A stretch of DNA of 64,000 bases from Janthinobacterium sp. B9-8 (GTDB lineage: Bacteria; Pseudomonadota; Gammaproteobacteria; Burkholderiales; Chitinibacteraceae). Where the stretch lies: assembly GCF_000969645.2 (NCBI RefSeq), contig NZ_CP014222.1:4281740-4345739 (forward strand). The letters run 5' to 3'. The position numbers and the translations under genes are program-made. Below the pieces are notes generated by a model, which had not been told where the DNA came from, made no database searches, and saw only the letters and a program-made list of their open reading frames with translations. Below are positions 54,081 to 62,387 of the stretch, piece by piece. Each line of letters begins with the position of its first letter. Positions within the stretch are counted from its first letter, which is position 1.

Positions 54081-54122
54081 AAAAAACCTCCCTACTAGTA
54101 GACGTGGAAGTCTACTAGTAGG
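54081..54122 (-). terminator. Rho-independent terminator upstream of alpA
   Basis: Perfect 12-bp arms CCTACTAGTAGA (54091-54102) and TCTACTAGTAGG (54111-54122). On the minus strand the stem is followed by GGAGG and seven T residues. It ends transcripts from the integrase/hypothetical gene pair before the alpA operon. Confidence 0.8.
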
Positions 54123-54146
54123 CTACCTATTTTATTTCTCCCACAA

Positions 54147-54710
54147 TTAAGGCTGTAACTTCGCTTTTTTACCCCATTGGCGGCACCAATCTTCAATAAC
54201 TTTTTGGCTGGTCAAGATCTCTGGGAATTTATCAATCATGCATCTTGCAAACTCAGCCTTACTCTTGAACATCGAGGGTTGTTTTATCCAGTCATCCCAG
54301 CAGGAATTAACGAATTTTTTAGCGCTTGCAACGGGCGAGTTTTTTGCTTTTTTTAGCCCGCCTTTTGCATTTATATTGTTTTGAATTTCTTTATAAAGTG
54401 CCCTTACTTCGTCAAATTCCTCTGAGCGGATTACCTCTGCTAACAAAAACAATGCATCAGGGCTGATTTGAAGTGACTGGATTAAGGGATAAGATTTTTT
54501 TTTATTAACTGCGGATTTACTGGCGTAAAACAAAGATAAAGCGAACATTTCGGCAAAATGAAAAGTACCTAGGCTATCAAAATCAATGGCTGCATCTCTG
54601 TGATTCTCTTTTGTAATTTCCAGCTCATCTAAGCAATCCTTTGGGGCACATAACAGAAGAAGATCTACGATATCTTTGCCAGTGGGTTTTCTTGTTGAAA
54701 TTAAATTCAT
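54147..54710 (-). CDS. Hypothetical protein downstream of the integrase
   Basis: A 187-aa protein starting at the ATG at 54710, preceded by AGGGGGCGGA. No recognised domain. It is mixed helical with a conserved-looking C-terminus (FKSKAEFARCMIDKFPEILT, VIEDWCRQWGKK) of the kind seen in small phage or plasmid proteins that follow integrase genes. It begins about 100 bp after the integrase stop and ends at the terminator before alpA. Confidence 0.6.
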   Translation of the reverse strand: MNLISTRKPTGKDIVDLLLLCAPKDCLDELEITKENHRDAAIDFDSLGTFHFAEMFALSLFYASKSAVNKKKSYPLIQSLQISPDALFLLAEVIRSEEFDEVRALYKEIQNNINAKGGLKKAKNSPVASAKKFVNSCWDDWIKQPSMFKSKAEFARCMIDKFPEILTSQKVIEDWCRQWGKKAKLQP

Positions 54711-54806
54711 TCCGCCCCCTATAGGCACAACCCCTTGTATTGATTGCCATACCAGCGGGCAAGGGACCCCGTTTTCATCCCGTCGGACTAGGCACGGCAA
54801 GCTCTT

Positions 54807-56120
54807 TTAAGCGACTTTTAGTTTTATGACCTTACCGCTGTGTTCGTTGGTAAAGCCCTCTGGGGTGATGTAATCCCCGGTCTTTAATTCGTCTATATAA
54901 TCGGCCCACCATTGCAGCATACGTTGGCGCTCTGCTAGGTATTGGGCGTTTCGATTGTAAATACCACGTATCTCGTTGCTGCCTTTGTGACCAATATGGC
55001 GCTCTATAGCATCAGAAGTGAATTGCGCAGATTCATTGAGGCTGGATACCATCATGGTTCGGAATCCATGCAGACAAACATCCCGTTCGGTATCGTAACC
55101 AAGCTTGCGTAATGTGAGATTGACTGTGTTCTCGCTGATCGGAGTGCCGTGTTTTTGTCCTTGAAAGACAAACAGACTTTGACCATTAATGGCTCGGAGC
55201 AACTCCAGTAGTTCTACCGTTTGCCGTGAGAGGTAAATAATACGCTCACGGCTCATTTTTTCGCCCCGCTGAGAAAACTTTACGCCAACTACTGCCTCAC
55301 GTTCTTCGGGAATTGTCCAAACGCCGGTGCTTAGATCAAACTCTGCCCAGTGTGAGAAACGAAACTCAGATGATCTTGCTCCTGTGAGTAATGCAAAGCG
55401 GGTTGCGTATCTGGTTATGAGTGAGCCTTTGTAGTTATGTATGTGCTGCACTAGTTCAGATAATCTGGGTAAAGGTAGGGCGGGATAGTGCTGGGTTTTG
55501 CGGGTGGCAACAGCGCCTTGTAGATCTATAGCTGGATTTGAATCAATACGGCCTGTTTGCACGGCGTACCGCATGATTGCTGTCATGTATTGGCGGAGTC
55601 GCTTGGCAAGGTCTAATACTCCGCGTGCTACTGCTAATTGCAGTGGGACGAGTAAGTCTCGGGTTTTTAGTGATGTAATCGGGCGCTTGCCAATACTAGG
55701 GAATAAATCTGCATTCATACGCTGCATGACTCGGGCTGCGTGATCTTCAGACCAGTTGCTTGAGGCCAGCTCTTTTGCGTGCCACTCCAGAGCTACTGAC
55801 TTAAATGAGTTGACGGCGGTGAGTATAGCGACCGTGCTTTGTTGCTGCTTGTGCTCCTGAGGGTCAATACCTTGTGCAAGCAATGTCTTGATTTCTTCTC
55901 TCATGGTGCGGGCATCGGCCAGACCAACGACAGGATAAGCGCCAAAGGATAGCAAGCCAGCTTTCCCACTTGGCTTTGTATATTTGAGCCGCCATATTTT
56001 GCTGCCGTTTTTTTTAATTAGTAGATATAAGCCCCCGCCATCAAACTTAGGATAGTCTTTCTCCCCAGTTTTGGCGTTATTGCACTCGGTACTACTCAGG
56101 GGCTTTGTTTGGCGAGCCAT
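54807..56120 (-). CDS. int: P4-type tyrosine recombinase (integrase)
   Basis: A 437-aa integrase that inserts the island at tRNA-Met. The N-terminal DUF4102 domain (residues ~1-85; DGGGLYLLIKKNGSKIWRLK; LSFGAYPVVGLADAR) is followed by a SAM-like core-binding domain and the catalytic domain with LTGARSSEFRFSHWAEFDL (Arg), HGFRTMMVSSLNE (His-x-x-Arg), and HIGHKGSNEIRGIYNR (His and nucleophilic Tyr). All catalytic residues are present, so it looks intact. The start is the ATG at 56120; the paired CATATACCTAAA repeats lie just upstream. Confidence 0.93.
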   Translation of the reverse strand: MARQTKPLSSTECNNAKTGEKDYPKFDGGGLYLLIKKNGSKIWRLKYTKPSGKAGLLSFGAYPVVGLADARTMREEIKTLLAQGIDPQEHKQQQSTVAILTAVNSFKSVALEWHAKELASSNWSEDHAARVMQRMNADLFPSIGKRPITSLKTRDLLVPLQLAVARGVLDLAKRLRQYMTAIMRYAVQTGRIDSNPAIDLQGAVATRKTQHYPALPLPRLSELVQHIHNYKGSLITRYATRFALLTGARSSEFRFSHWAEFDLSTGVWTIPEEREAVVGVKFSQRGEKMSRERIIYLSRQTVELLELLRAINGQSLFVFQGQKHGTPISENTVNLTLRKLGYDTERDVCLHGFRTMMVSSLNESAQFTSDAIERHIGHKGSNEIRGIYNRNAQYLAERQRMLQWWADYIDELKTGDYITPEGFTNEHSGKVIKLKVA

Positions 56121-56159
56121 TAGTGTACGTTCCAGAGAGGTGATGGGTATATGCCAAAC

Positions 56160-56183
56160 CATATACCTAAACATATACCTAAA
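56160..56183. repeat. Two direct CATATACCTAAA repeats, island right end
   Basis: CATATACCTAAA (56160-56171) and CATATACCTAAA (56172-56183), perfect tandem 12-mers between the integrase start and the tRNA gene. They match the pair of CGTATACCTAAR at 32631-32654. Candidate arm-type sites for the integrase, or an operator controlling its promoter. Confidence 0.7.
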
Positions 56184-56225
56184 ACAATGGGACGTAGTGA
56201 CACTGTATGGCATGGAATAGGCAAC

Positions 56226-56262
56226 AAAAAACCCGCTAAAGCTAGGCTTTATGCGGGTTTTG
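56226..56262. terminator. Bidirectional terminator between tRNA-Met and integrase
   Basis: Arms AAAACCCGC and GCGGGTTTT with A- and T-rich flanks on both sides. On the minus strand it terminates the tRNA-Met transcript; it comes with the island and replaces the original terminator. Confidence 0.75.
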
Positions 56263-56293
56263 GGGCTGTATGATACAGCATGAAACGTATTCT

Positions 56294-56370
56294 TGGTGGC
56301 TATGGCGGGACTCGAACCTGCGACCCCAGCATTATGAGTGCTGTGCTCTAACCAACTGAGCTACATAGCC
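56294..56370 (-). tRNA. tRNA-Met (CAT, elongator type), island attachment site
   Basis: A 77-nt cloverleaf including an encoded CCA. The acceptor pairs GGCTATG with CATAGCC, the D-arm holds AGCTCAGTTGGTTAGAGC, the anticodon arm CAGCA-CTCATAA-TGCTG carries anticodon CAT, and the T-arm contains GGTTCGAGTCC. A first G1-C72 pair and the normal acceptor argue for elongator rather than initiator Met; a tRNA-Ile2 with lysidine-modified CAT cannot be excluded. Its 3' part (56294-56316) is the island's attachment site, and the gene stays intact. Confidence 0.95.
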
Positions 56371-56448
56371 TTAAAGAGGGACGCATTATGGTTTCTTTTA
56401 TTTTAGCTGTCAACACCCTTTATGAGAATTTGGCGATATTTTGTTATT

Positions 56449-57777
56449 TTATTTTTTTGTACTTTGCGGTGAGGTGATGGCTCTGCTGATAGCGGCTTGA
56501 ATTTGTTCAAAATTAAATGGTTTTGCAATGAAATCATCCATGCCTGCTTCAAGGCAGGCAGAGCGATCATCGTTGAGAGAATTTGCGGTGAGGGCAATAA
56601 TCCATGGCTGGCCGTAGCATTCTGGTTGGGCGCGTATGGCCCGGCAGGCGCTTAGTCCGTCCAGAACGGGCATGGATAAATCCATTAATACAACTGGGAA
56701 ATGAATAATTTTTAGCATTTGCAGTGCAGCTTCGCCGTTGTCTACCACGGTGGCACGTGCACCGGCTTGCTCAATGCAGCGCTGGGCTACAAATTGGTTG
56801 ACGGCGTTGTCTTCTGCGATGAGCACATGTAAATCGGGAGGCAGCTGGGTGGGGGCGGTTTTGCCTGGTTGAATTGCTAGAGTGCGATCGCTGCTTTGCA
56901 GCGGTAAATGGATTAAAAAAACGCTACCGGATCCGTATTCGCTTGTTAGCTGGATATCGCCCCCCATCAGCTCGATGATGCGCGAGACTATGGCCAGCCC
57001 TAGGCCGGTGCCTCCGTACTGGCGGGTGATTGAGCTATCTGCCTGTGAAAAGGGTTTAAATAATGTGGTGAGCTGTTCTTGTTTGATGCCTATGCCGCTA
57101 TCACTAATTCTAAGCGTTAGCATTTTTTGCGATTGCTCTGCATGGATGGAAACGTAGCCGTGGGTGGTAAATTTTATCGCGTTGCCTAAGAGGTTTTGTA
57201 ATATCTGCCTCAGGCGCAGCGGGTCGCTTTTAATCCACTGCTCTACATTGCTGTTGATTTCTAATGTGAGTGATAGTTGTTTTTTGCTGGCGATAGGGTG
57301 GTAGAGCTTTACGATATCGTGCAGTAATTCTGGCAGGTTAACTGGGGTGGATTCCAGCGTCATTTGGCTGGCTTCTAGCTTGGAGTAATCCAGAATCTCG
57401 TTAATGAGTGTTAAAAGGGAATCGCCGCAGCGGGTGAGTGTGGCCAGCATACTGGTCTGGTCTTCGTTAAGCGGGCTGTGTTCCAATAATTGAGCAATGC
57501 CCAAAATGCCATTAAGCGGCGTGCGAATTTCGTGGCCCATGATGGCTAAAAAGCTACTTTTCGCCCGCGTGGCGGCCTGGCTGGCCTCAAGGGCGGCTTC
57601 AAGCTGCTCTGTTCTTTGTGCAACCCGTGCTTCCAGCTGATCGGCTAGTCGTTGCAAGGCTTGGTTGGCAGTGTAGAGATCTAGGCTTTTGGCTTCGAGC
57701 AGCGCTTCGGCCTCTTTGCGGGCCAATCTTTCTCTTTGGTTGCGTTTTTGTAGCCGCTGAAGTTCTTGCTCATCCAT
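56449..57777 (-). CDS. Hybrid sensor histidine kinase paired with H-NOX
   Basis: A 442-aa cytosolic hybrid kinase with no transmembrane segment. An N-terminal coiled coil (residues 1-~70) leads to HisKA with MGHEIRTPLNG (H82), then HATPase_c (SDSGIGIKQEQL; GGTGLGLAIVSR) and a C-terminal receiver domain (LIAEDNAVNQFVAQR; VVLMDLSMPVLDG with the phospho-acceptor Asp; final KPF). The start overlaps the H-NOX gene by 8 nt, so the heme protein is its direct sensory partner, as in HnoX/HnoK pairs. The output target is not encoded nearby. Confidence 0.93.
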   Translation of the reverse strand: MDEQELQRLQKRNQRERLARKEAEALLEAKSLDLYTANQALQRLADQLEARVAQRTEQLEAALEASQAATRAKSSFLAIMGHEIRTPLNGILGIAQLLEHSPLNEDQTSMLATLTRCGDSLLTLINEILDYSKLEASQMTLESTPVNLPELLHDIVKLYHPIASKKQLSLTLEINSNVEQWIKSDPLRLRQILQNLLGNAIKFTTHGYVSIHAEQSQKMLTLRISDSGIGIKQEQLTTLFKPFSQADSSITRQYGGTGLGLAIVSRIIELMGGDIQLTSEYGSGSVFLIHLPLQSSDRTLAIQPGKTAPTQLPPDLHVLIAEDNAVNQFVAQRCIEQAGARATVVDNGEAALQMLKIIHFPVVLMDLSMPVLDGLSACRAIRAQPECYGQPWIIALTANSLNDDRSACLEAGMDDFIAKPFNFEQIQAAISRAITSPQSTKK

Positions 57778-58303
57778 GGCGGCTTAATTTAAAAAGATCG
57801 TAATCAGCGTGATTTTCTGTGTCTAAAGTAATGGGCTGGCCAAAATAGCGGATACAGCCTGTGAGCAGGCCTTGGGCAAAGTCGCCCATTTTTCGTGGTG
57901 AATTGTATTTGAGAGTGAGGGCGTTTGGGCTTAAGCGTTCGGCGCTAAAGTGGGGTAGCTCCGCATCGGGATAAAGCTTCAGCACTTCGGCATGAATAAT
58001 TTGCTCTATGCCTTGTAAAAAATCTAAAGGGTCTTGTGCATCGATAAAAAACGAGGGGTAGAGCGCTACAAAACGACCAAACAGATGCTCGCCAAAAATC
58101 TGTAAGAGCTTAGCGACCGGTAATTGGGATTTCTCACTAAGCGCGTTGACCAGGCTGATGATTTCGCTGTGCTGATAAGTGCCCACCGCCGTATAAATGC
58201 CGCCGGATGGCAAATCAGTTTCATCCAGCAACTGATCTGCCATTGCATCGCCCCAGGTTTGCTCAACAAGCTCTAGAAACTCAGTAAAAATAATACCTTT
58301 CAT
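57770..58303 (-). CDS. H-NOX heme nitric-oxide sensor
   Basis: A 177-aa stand-alone H-NOX protein. It begins MKGIIFTEFLELVEQTWGD. The proximal heme ligand His104 lies in EQIIHAEVLKLYPDAELPHF, and the YxSxR heme-propionate motif is intact (Y133-N-S135-P-R137). It binds NO and modulates the histidine kinase encoded immediately downstream (8-nt overlap). Residues for an O2-stabilising distal tyrosine are not evident, consistent with NO selectivity. In related bacteria such pairs control biofilm or motility. Confidence 0.95.
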   Translation of the reverse strand: MKGIIFTEFLELVEQTWGDAMADQLLDETDLPSGGIYTAVGTYQHSEIISLVNALSEKSQLPVAKLLQIFGEHLFGRFVALYPSFFIDAQDPLDFLQGIEQIIHAEVLKLYPDAELPHFSAERLSPNALTLKYNSPRKMGDFAQGLLTGCIRYFGQPITLDTENHADYDLFKLSRHG

Positions 58304-58351
58304 GAGGGGCGCTCCGTTGTTGCGTCTCCTTAATATAGGGGCAAATTTTAC

Positions 58352-59509
58352 TTAAAGCTCGCCCGAGCGATCACGGCCGCCTAGGCCCGGTGCGGTTTTG
58401 CCTTGCAGCTCTTTGGAGAATGCGATGACTTTAAAAAGCTCGCCCATTTCGGCATTGCTGGTGAGTTTTTGCAGGGCGGTCGACATTCTTAGGTATTCCA
58501 CGCTGCCGACTTCCATTTGTGCCGCACGGTCCAAAATGCCTGCGTCGATCAGGTAGCTAGCTTGCGAGGTGTAGCTTTCAAGGCTCAGCCCCGCTTGATC
58601 GGCAGCATTATAGATAGCCGAAAAATCAATGTGACAGGTGATATCCGTCAGGCCGGGCAAAAAGAAAGGATCGTGAATGCTGTGATGGCGATAATGGCCC
58701 ATCAGCGTGCCCATGCTGCGCTCCGGGTGATAAAACTCGGAGGCTGGGAAGCCGTAATCAATCAGTAAAATCATGCCAAATTGCAGGCTGGCAGCCAGTG
58801 CATTAATAAAGCCCTGAGCTTCCAGCTGAATTTCGGTGGTGTATTGCGGGATATGAGGAAAGGGCTCGCAAGCGACTTCTAGCCGCAGGTCTTCGATGCT
58901 GCGGTGTTCAAAAGCCAGATCGCTGCCATTTTCAACCACGCCACATTGCAGCCAGTTATAGCCATCAAAGCGCACTAGCTCGCAGGGCATGGCGTCGAGC
59001 ACTTCATTGCCAACCATGACGCCTACAAATTGCTTAGGTAGCTCATCCAGCCAGCGGGTCTTGTGTGCCAGGTGTGGTACAAGGGTTTGCAGCGTTTTGC
59101 GCTGGCGCTCGCGTAATTCTCCTGATAGCTCCAAAATAAAGTATTCACTGGGCAGGGCATCAAGGCGCTCTAACTCTAGTAAGATTTGTGCGGCAAGCTG
59201 CCCAGTGCCTGCGCCAATTTCTAAGACATCACCACCGCATTCTTGCAATGCATGGGCCAGCGTATTGGCGATGCAGGTACCAAAGAGTGGGGATATTTCC
59301 GGGGCGGTCACAAAATCGCCCGCACCACCAAATTTGGCCGCACCGCCGCTGTAATAGCCAAGGCCCGGCGTATACAAGGCCAAACGCATATAGTCGGCAA
59401 AAGAAATCCAGCCTCCCGATTCTTTAATCTGTTGGCGAATATGTAAGATTAAGGCTTGGCTGGCTTGCAGCGCCTCGTCAGATGGAGTGGGGAGTTGCGG
59501 ATTAGTCAT
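58352..59509 (-). CDS. SAM-dependent methyltransferase, NDUFAF7 (DUF185) family
   Basis: A 385-aa class I methyltransferase. GWISFADYMRLALYTPGLGY, FGGAGDFVTAPEISPLFG, VLEIGAGTGQLAAQILLEL and GNEVLDAMPCELVRFDG are typical of the family, whose eukaryotic member methylates an arginine in respiratory complex I; the bacterial role is not settled. The ATG at 59509 is chosen; the 61 codons upstream in frame are low-complexity and overlap the divergent SDR gene. It is divergent from the pteridine-reductase-like gene. Confidence 0.88.
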   Translation of the reverse strand: MTNPQLPTPSDEALQASQALILHIRQQIKESGGWISFADYMRLALYTPGLGYYSGGAAKFGGAGDFVTAPEISPLFGTCIANTLAHALQECGGDVLEIGAGTGQLAAQILLELERLDALPSEYFILELSGELRERQRKTLQTLVPHLAHKTRWLDELPKQFVGVMVGNEVLDAMPCELVRFDGYNWLQCGVVENGSDLAFEHRSIEDLRLEVACEPFPHIPQYTTEIQLEAQGFINALAASLQFGMILLIDYGFPASEFYHPERSMGTLMGHYRHHSIHDPFFLPGLTDITCHIDFSAIYNAADQAGLSLESYTSQASYLIDAGILDRAAQMEVGSVEYLRMSTALQKLTSNAEMGELFKVIAFSKELQGKTAPGLGGRDRSGEL

Positions 59510-59686
59510 CGGGGCGGGAAAATCGCGGGCATAAAAACAATATTGTATGGGGCGAGGGAAGAATATGCAGCACAAAGTGGTATTGAATGCCGTTGGAGTG
59601 GGAAATAGGGCATGGGGCGGTAGGCTGCACAATGTGGTATTGAGCACCGTTGGAGTGGTGAGTTGGGTATGAAGCAAGGAGAAGGT

Positions 59687-60418
59687 ATGCAAGTAGTCTT
59701 GATTACTGGCGGGGCGAAAAGAGTCGGTGCAGGTTTGGCGCGATATTTACACGCCCGTGGCTGGCGGGTGCTGCTGCACTATCGATCTTCCGCTTTTGCC
59801 GCACAGCAGCTGGCTGATGAGCTAAACGCCATCCGCCCTGCTTCTGTGGTGCTGGCGCAATTAGATTTGCTCGATACCGCTCGCTTGCCCGAACTGGTCG
59901 CTGCTGCAATTGCTGCTTTTGGTCGGCTGGACGCGGTGGTGAACAATGCTTCGTCGTTTTTTCCGACTCCGATTGGCGAATTTAGCGAAATGGCCTGGCT
60001 GGATTTACTTGGCTCCAATTTAAAAGCCCCGTTGTTTTTAGCCCAAGCTGCTGCTGCGGAGCTTAAAAAAACGGGCGGAGCGATTATCTCTATCGCCGAT
60101 ATCCACGCGGATCGCCCCTATAAAAATCACACTATTTATACTATTGCCAAAGCGGGCCTTGTGGCGATGACCAAATCTCTTGCCAGAGATCTGGCCCCGG
60201 AAGTACGCGTTAACGCCGTCGCCCCCGGCGCAAATATCTGGCCAGAAGGCGAATCTGTGTTTGATGATGCCGAGCGTGAACGCATTATCGATACCATTCC
60301 TCTCGCTCGTAACGGCAGCCCCGAAGACCTCGCTCAAGCTATCCACTTCTTGCTAGAAGCGCCTTATTTAACCGGGGTGATCTTGCCGGTGGATGGGGGG
60401 AGAAGCGTGGTGTTGTAG
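59687..60418 (+). CDS. Pteridine-reductase-like SDR (FolM/PTR1 type)
   Basis: A 243-aa short-chain dehydrogenase. The cofactor motif TGGAKRVGAGLARYLHARGW has the extra basic residues of NADPH-using pteridine reductases; NNAS, the Tyr-x3-Lys pair in YTIAKAG, and NAVAPGANIWPEGES complete the family set. It probably reduces dihydrobiopterin/dihydrofolate. The ATG at 59687 has AGGAG 5 nt upstream; two earlier ATGs exist. Divergent from the methyltransferase gene. Confidence 0.88.
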   Translation: MQVVLITGGAKRVGAGLARYLHARGWRVLLHYRSSAFAAQQLADELNAIRPASVVLAQLDLLDTARLPELVAAAIAAFGRLDAVVNNASSFFPTPIGEFSEMAWLDLLGSNLKAPLFLAQAAAAELKKTGGAIISIADIHADRPYKNHTIYTIAKAGLVAMTKSLARDLAPEVRVNAVAPGANIWPEGESVFDDAERERIIDTIPLARNGSPEDLAQAIHFLLEAPYLTGVILPVDGGRSVVL

Positions 60419-60453
60419 AGCCTAAGTGTTTGAAAAACTCAATATGTATTGAA

Positions 60454-60491
60454 AATAAGCCAAGTTTTGTTAATACAAAACTTGGCTTATT
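60454..60491. terminator. Strong bidirectional hairpin terminator
   Basis: A perfect 16-bp inverted repeat AATAAGCCAAGTTTTG (60454-60469) and CAAAACTTGGCTTATT (60476-60491) with a 6-nt loop, about 35 bp after the SDR stop. It separates that gene from the chitin-binding protein gene. Confidence 0.85.
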
Positions 60492-60693
60492 GCGTATATC
60501 CATCACATTTCATTACATATAGGTGTCAATTTATATAAATGACATTGGCATGATATAGTTTTTGTGAGTACTGACTTTGCCCGCTCAAAAGGGTGAGCAG
60601 CACTTCTGGTTTTGTCGCTTTTTATGGCTGGGCCAGCTCTTGAATATTGTTTTCGCAATATTCTTTACACAAAAATGAAGATGGAGCTTTTTA

Positions 60694-61242
60694 ATGAAAC
60701 ATGCATTTTTAGGTCTAAGTGGCGGCGTATTTGCCGCATTAGTCATTGGTTTGGGTTCAAATAGTGCACATGCAGCATCGTGTGCTGGAGTGGCGGTATG
60801 GGGTAATAGTGCTACGTATGTATTGGGAAATAAGGTGACTCAGGCTGGGGCACTTTATGAGGCGAAGTGGTCTACCTTGAATGAAAACCCAGCCCAATCA
60901 GGTGAATGGGGCGCATGGAAAAGCTTGGGGGTATGCAGTAACGAGATGCCGCCACCTATGGGGGTCGATCTCATTATGCGGCATGCAGAGCGCACCTTGA
61001 CTCTAGCGCCGGGTGAGCAGGGTTTTGTAGCAAGTGCGTGTCTGGCTGGCGAGGCGGCGGTGAGTGGTGGCCCAAGCAGCATTCCCGCAGCTCCCCCTGT
61101 GATTCTCTATAGCACGATCACATTTGATGGCAATCGCAGTGGCTGGATCGTTGAATACAAAAATACCGGCACAACTCCTGTTACTGTTACGCCGCGAACA
61201 AGTGTGACCTGCGCCAAGGGCAGAATCAGTTTGGCGAACTAA
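60694..61242 (+). CDS. Secreted protein with chitin-binding CBM5/12 domain
   Basis: A 182-aa exported protein. Signal peptide MKHAFLGLSGGVFAALVIGL...AHA; then a CBM5/12 domain (residues ~30-80) with the usual aromatic cluster: AVWGNSATYVLGNKVTQAGA, LYEAKWSTLNENPAQSGEWG and AWKSLGVC. The C-terminal ~95 residues (beta-rich, four or more cysteines in the whole protein) are unrecognised. No catalytic domain, so it is an adhesin- or accessory-type chitin-binding protein. A T/A-rich upstream region with its own promoter is expected at 60500-60690. Confidence 0.85.
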   Translation: MKHAFLGLSGGVFAALVIGLGSNSAHAASCAGVAVWGNSATYVLGNKVTQAGALYEAKWSTLNENPAQSGEWGAWKSLGVCSNEMPPPMGVDLIMRHAERTLTLAPGEQGFVASACLAGEAAVSGGPSSIPAAPPVILYSTITFDGNRSGWIVEYKNTGTTPVTVTPRTSVTCAKGRISLAN

Positions 61243-61405
61243 GGCTGGGAAGGGGGCGGGCAGAGCGATCGCCGCCCCTTTATAAAATAGATCTATCCGC
61301 TGGCACGTCTTGGCGATGAATTTCTCTCTTCATAAATAAAATCCCCGCAATATCTACGGCAATCCGCTCTAATCGGGTAAAATCCGCATTAATTCAAGAA
61401 TCTAC

Positions 61406-61428
61406 AGCAGGGCGCGATGCGCCCTGCT
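61406..61428. promoter_or_regulatory. Hairpin in the ttcA 5' leader
   Basis: A perfect 10-bp stem AGCAGGGCGC (61406-61415) and GCGCCCTGCT (61419-61428) with a 3-nt loop, ending 17 nt before the ttcA ATG. It may cover the ribosome site or act as a terminator/attenuator; no U-run follows. Confidence 0.4.
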
Positions 61429-61445
61429 CTGCATTGGTGCCCCGT

Positions 61446-62387
61446 ATGACTGATTCAACTCTTTCCGAAGCGGAAAAAAAACAGCAGTACAATTTCAACA
61501 AGCTCGCTAAACGCTTACGCCATAATGTTGGCGATGCGATCAATCATTTCAATATGATCGAGGAAGGCGATAAGGTGATGGTGTGCCTGTCTGGCGGTAA
61601 AGACAGCTATACCATGCTGGATATATTGCTGGGCCTGCAAAAATCTGCGCCGATTAACTTCAGCATTGTTGCGGTTAATTTGGATCAGAAGCAGCCGGGT
61701 TTTCCGGAGGAGGTCTTGCCGACGTATTTGGCAGGCATTGGCGTTGATTACCGGATTATCGAGGAAGATACTTATAGCATCGTGACTCGGGTAATCGAAG
61801 AAGGCAAAACCACCTGTAGCCTGTGTTCCCGTTTACGCCGTGGCATTTTGTACCGCGTAGCCGAGGAGATTGGTGCGACGAAGATTGCGCTAGGCCATCA
61901 TCGCGACGATATTCTCAGTACACTATTCTTAAATATGTTTTACGGTGGCAAGCTAAAAGGCATGCCGCCTAAGCTGGTGTCGGATAACGGTAAGCATGTG
62001 GTGATTCGCCCGCTGGCTTATTGTAAAGAAAAAGATATTGTTCGCTATGCTGAGGCGCGTGAATTCCCCATTATTCCTTGTAATTTATGTGGCTCTCAGC
62101 CGAATTTACAGCGGCAAATTATTGCGGACATGCTGCGCGATTGGGATAAGCGCTTCCCTGGTCGCTTAGAAACGATGTTTACTGCCGTATGCAATGTAGT
62201 GCCTTCGCATTTGGCTGATCCTAAACGCTATGACTTTGCCAATATCAAGGCCGACGGTCAGCCACGTGATGATGGTGATAAGGCATTTGATAAGGAAGTC
62301 TTTAGCGATCCGGCCCGCATTTCGATTATGGATAGTCGGGACAGCCGCAAGCCGATCCAAGTTGAAGCCGCCTGTGGAGAAGCATGA
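61446..62387 (+). CDS. ttcA: tRNA 2-thiocytidine synthetase
   Basis: A 313-aa PP-loop ATPase that thiolates cytidine-32 of certain tRNAs. The P-loop SGGKDSYTML, the two cysteines in CSLCSRLRRG (iron-sulfur cluster), and ALGHHRDDILSTLFLNMFYG are conserved, with NLCGSQPNLQR downstream. The ATG at 61446 is used; a TTG 12 nt earlier is possible. The stop overlaps the start of the next gene by 4 nt. Confidence 0.95.
   Translation: MTDSTLSEAEKKQQYNFNKLAKRLRHNVGDAINHFNMIEEGDKVMVCLSGGKDSYTMLDILLGLQKSAPINFSIVAVNLDQKQPGFPEEVLPTYLAGIGVDYRIIEEDTYSIVTRVIEEGKTTCSLCSRLRRGILYRVAEEIGATKIALGHHRDDILSTLFLNMFYGGKLKGMPPKLVSDNGKHVVIRPLAYCKEKDIVRYAEAREFPIIPCNLCGSQPNLQRQIIADMLRDWDKRFPGRLETMFTAVCNVVPSHLADPKRYDFANIKADGQPRDDGDKAFDKEVFSDPARISIMDSRDSRKPIQVEAACGEA

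Larger units (their letters stand above)
32556..56316. mobile_element. P4-like satellite / integrative island in tRNA-Met
   Basis: Delimited by direct copies of the tRNA-Met 3' end and by paired 12-bp repeats just inside each end. It encodes a P4-type integrase, AlpA, Rha- and Ash-like proteins, a primase and a DUF927 helicase (leftward), small-terminase-like paralogues at the left end, and cargo (a type VI secretion cassette, a zinc-ribbon protein, a NACHT/Schlafen operon). No capsid, tail or large terminase gene is present, so it is a satellite or island rather than a full prophage. The boundaries are seen in the sequence; the satellite lifestyle is inferred. Confidence 0.85.
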
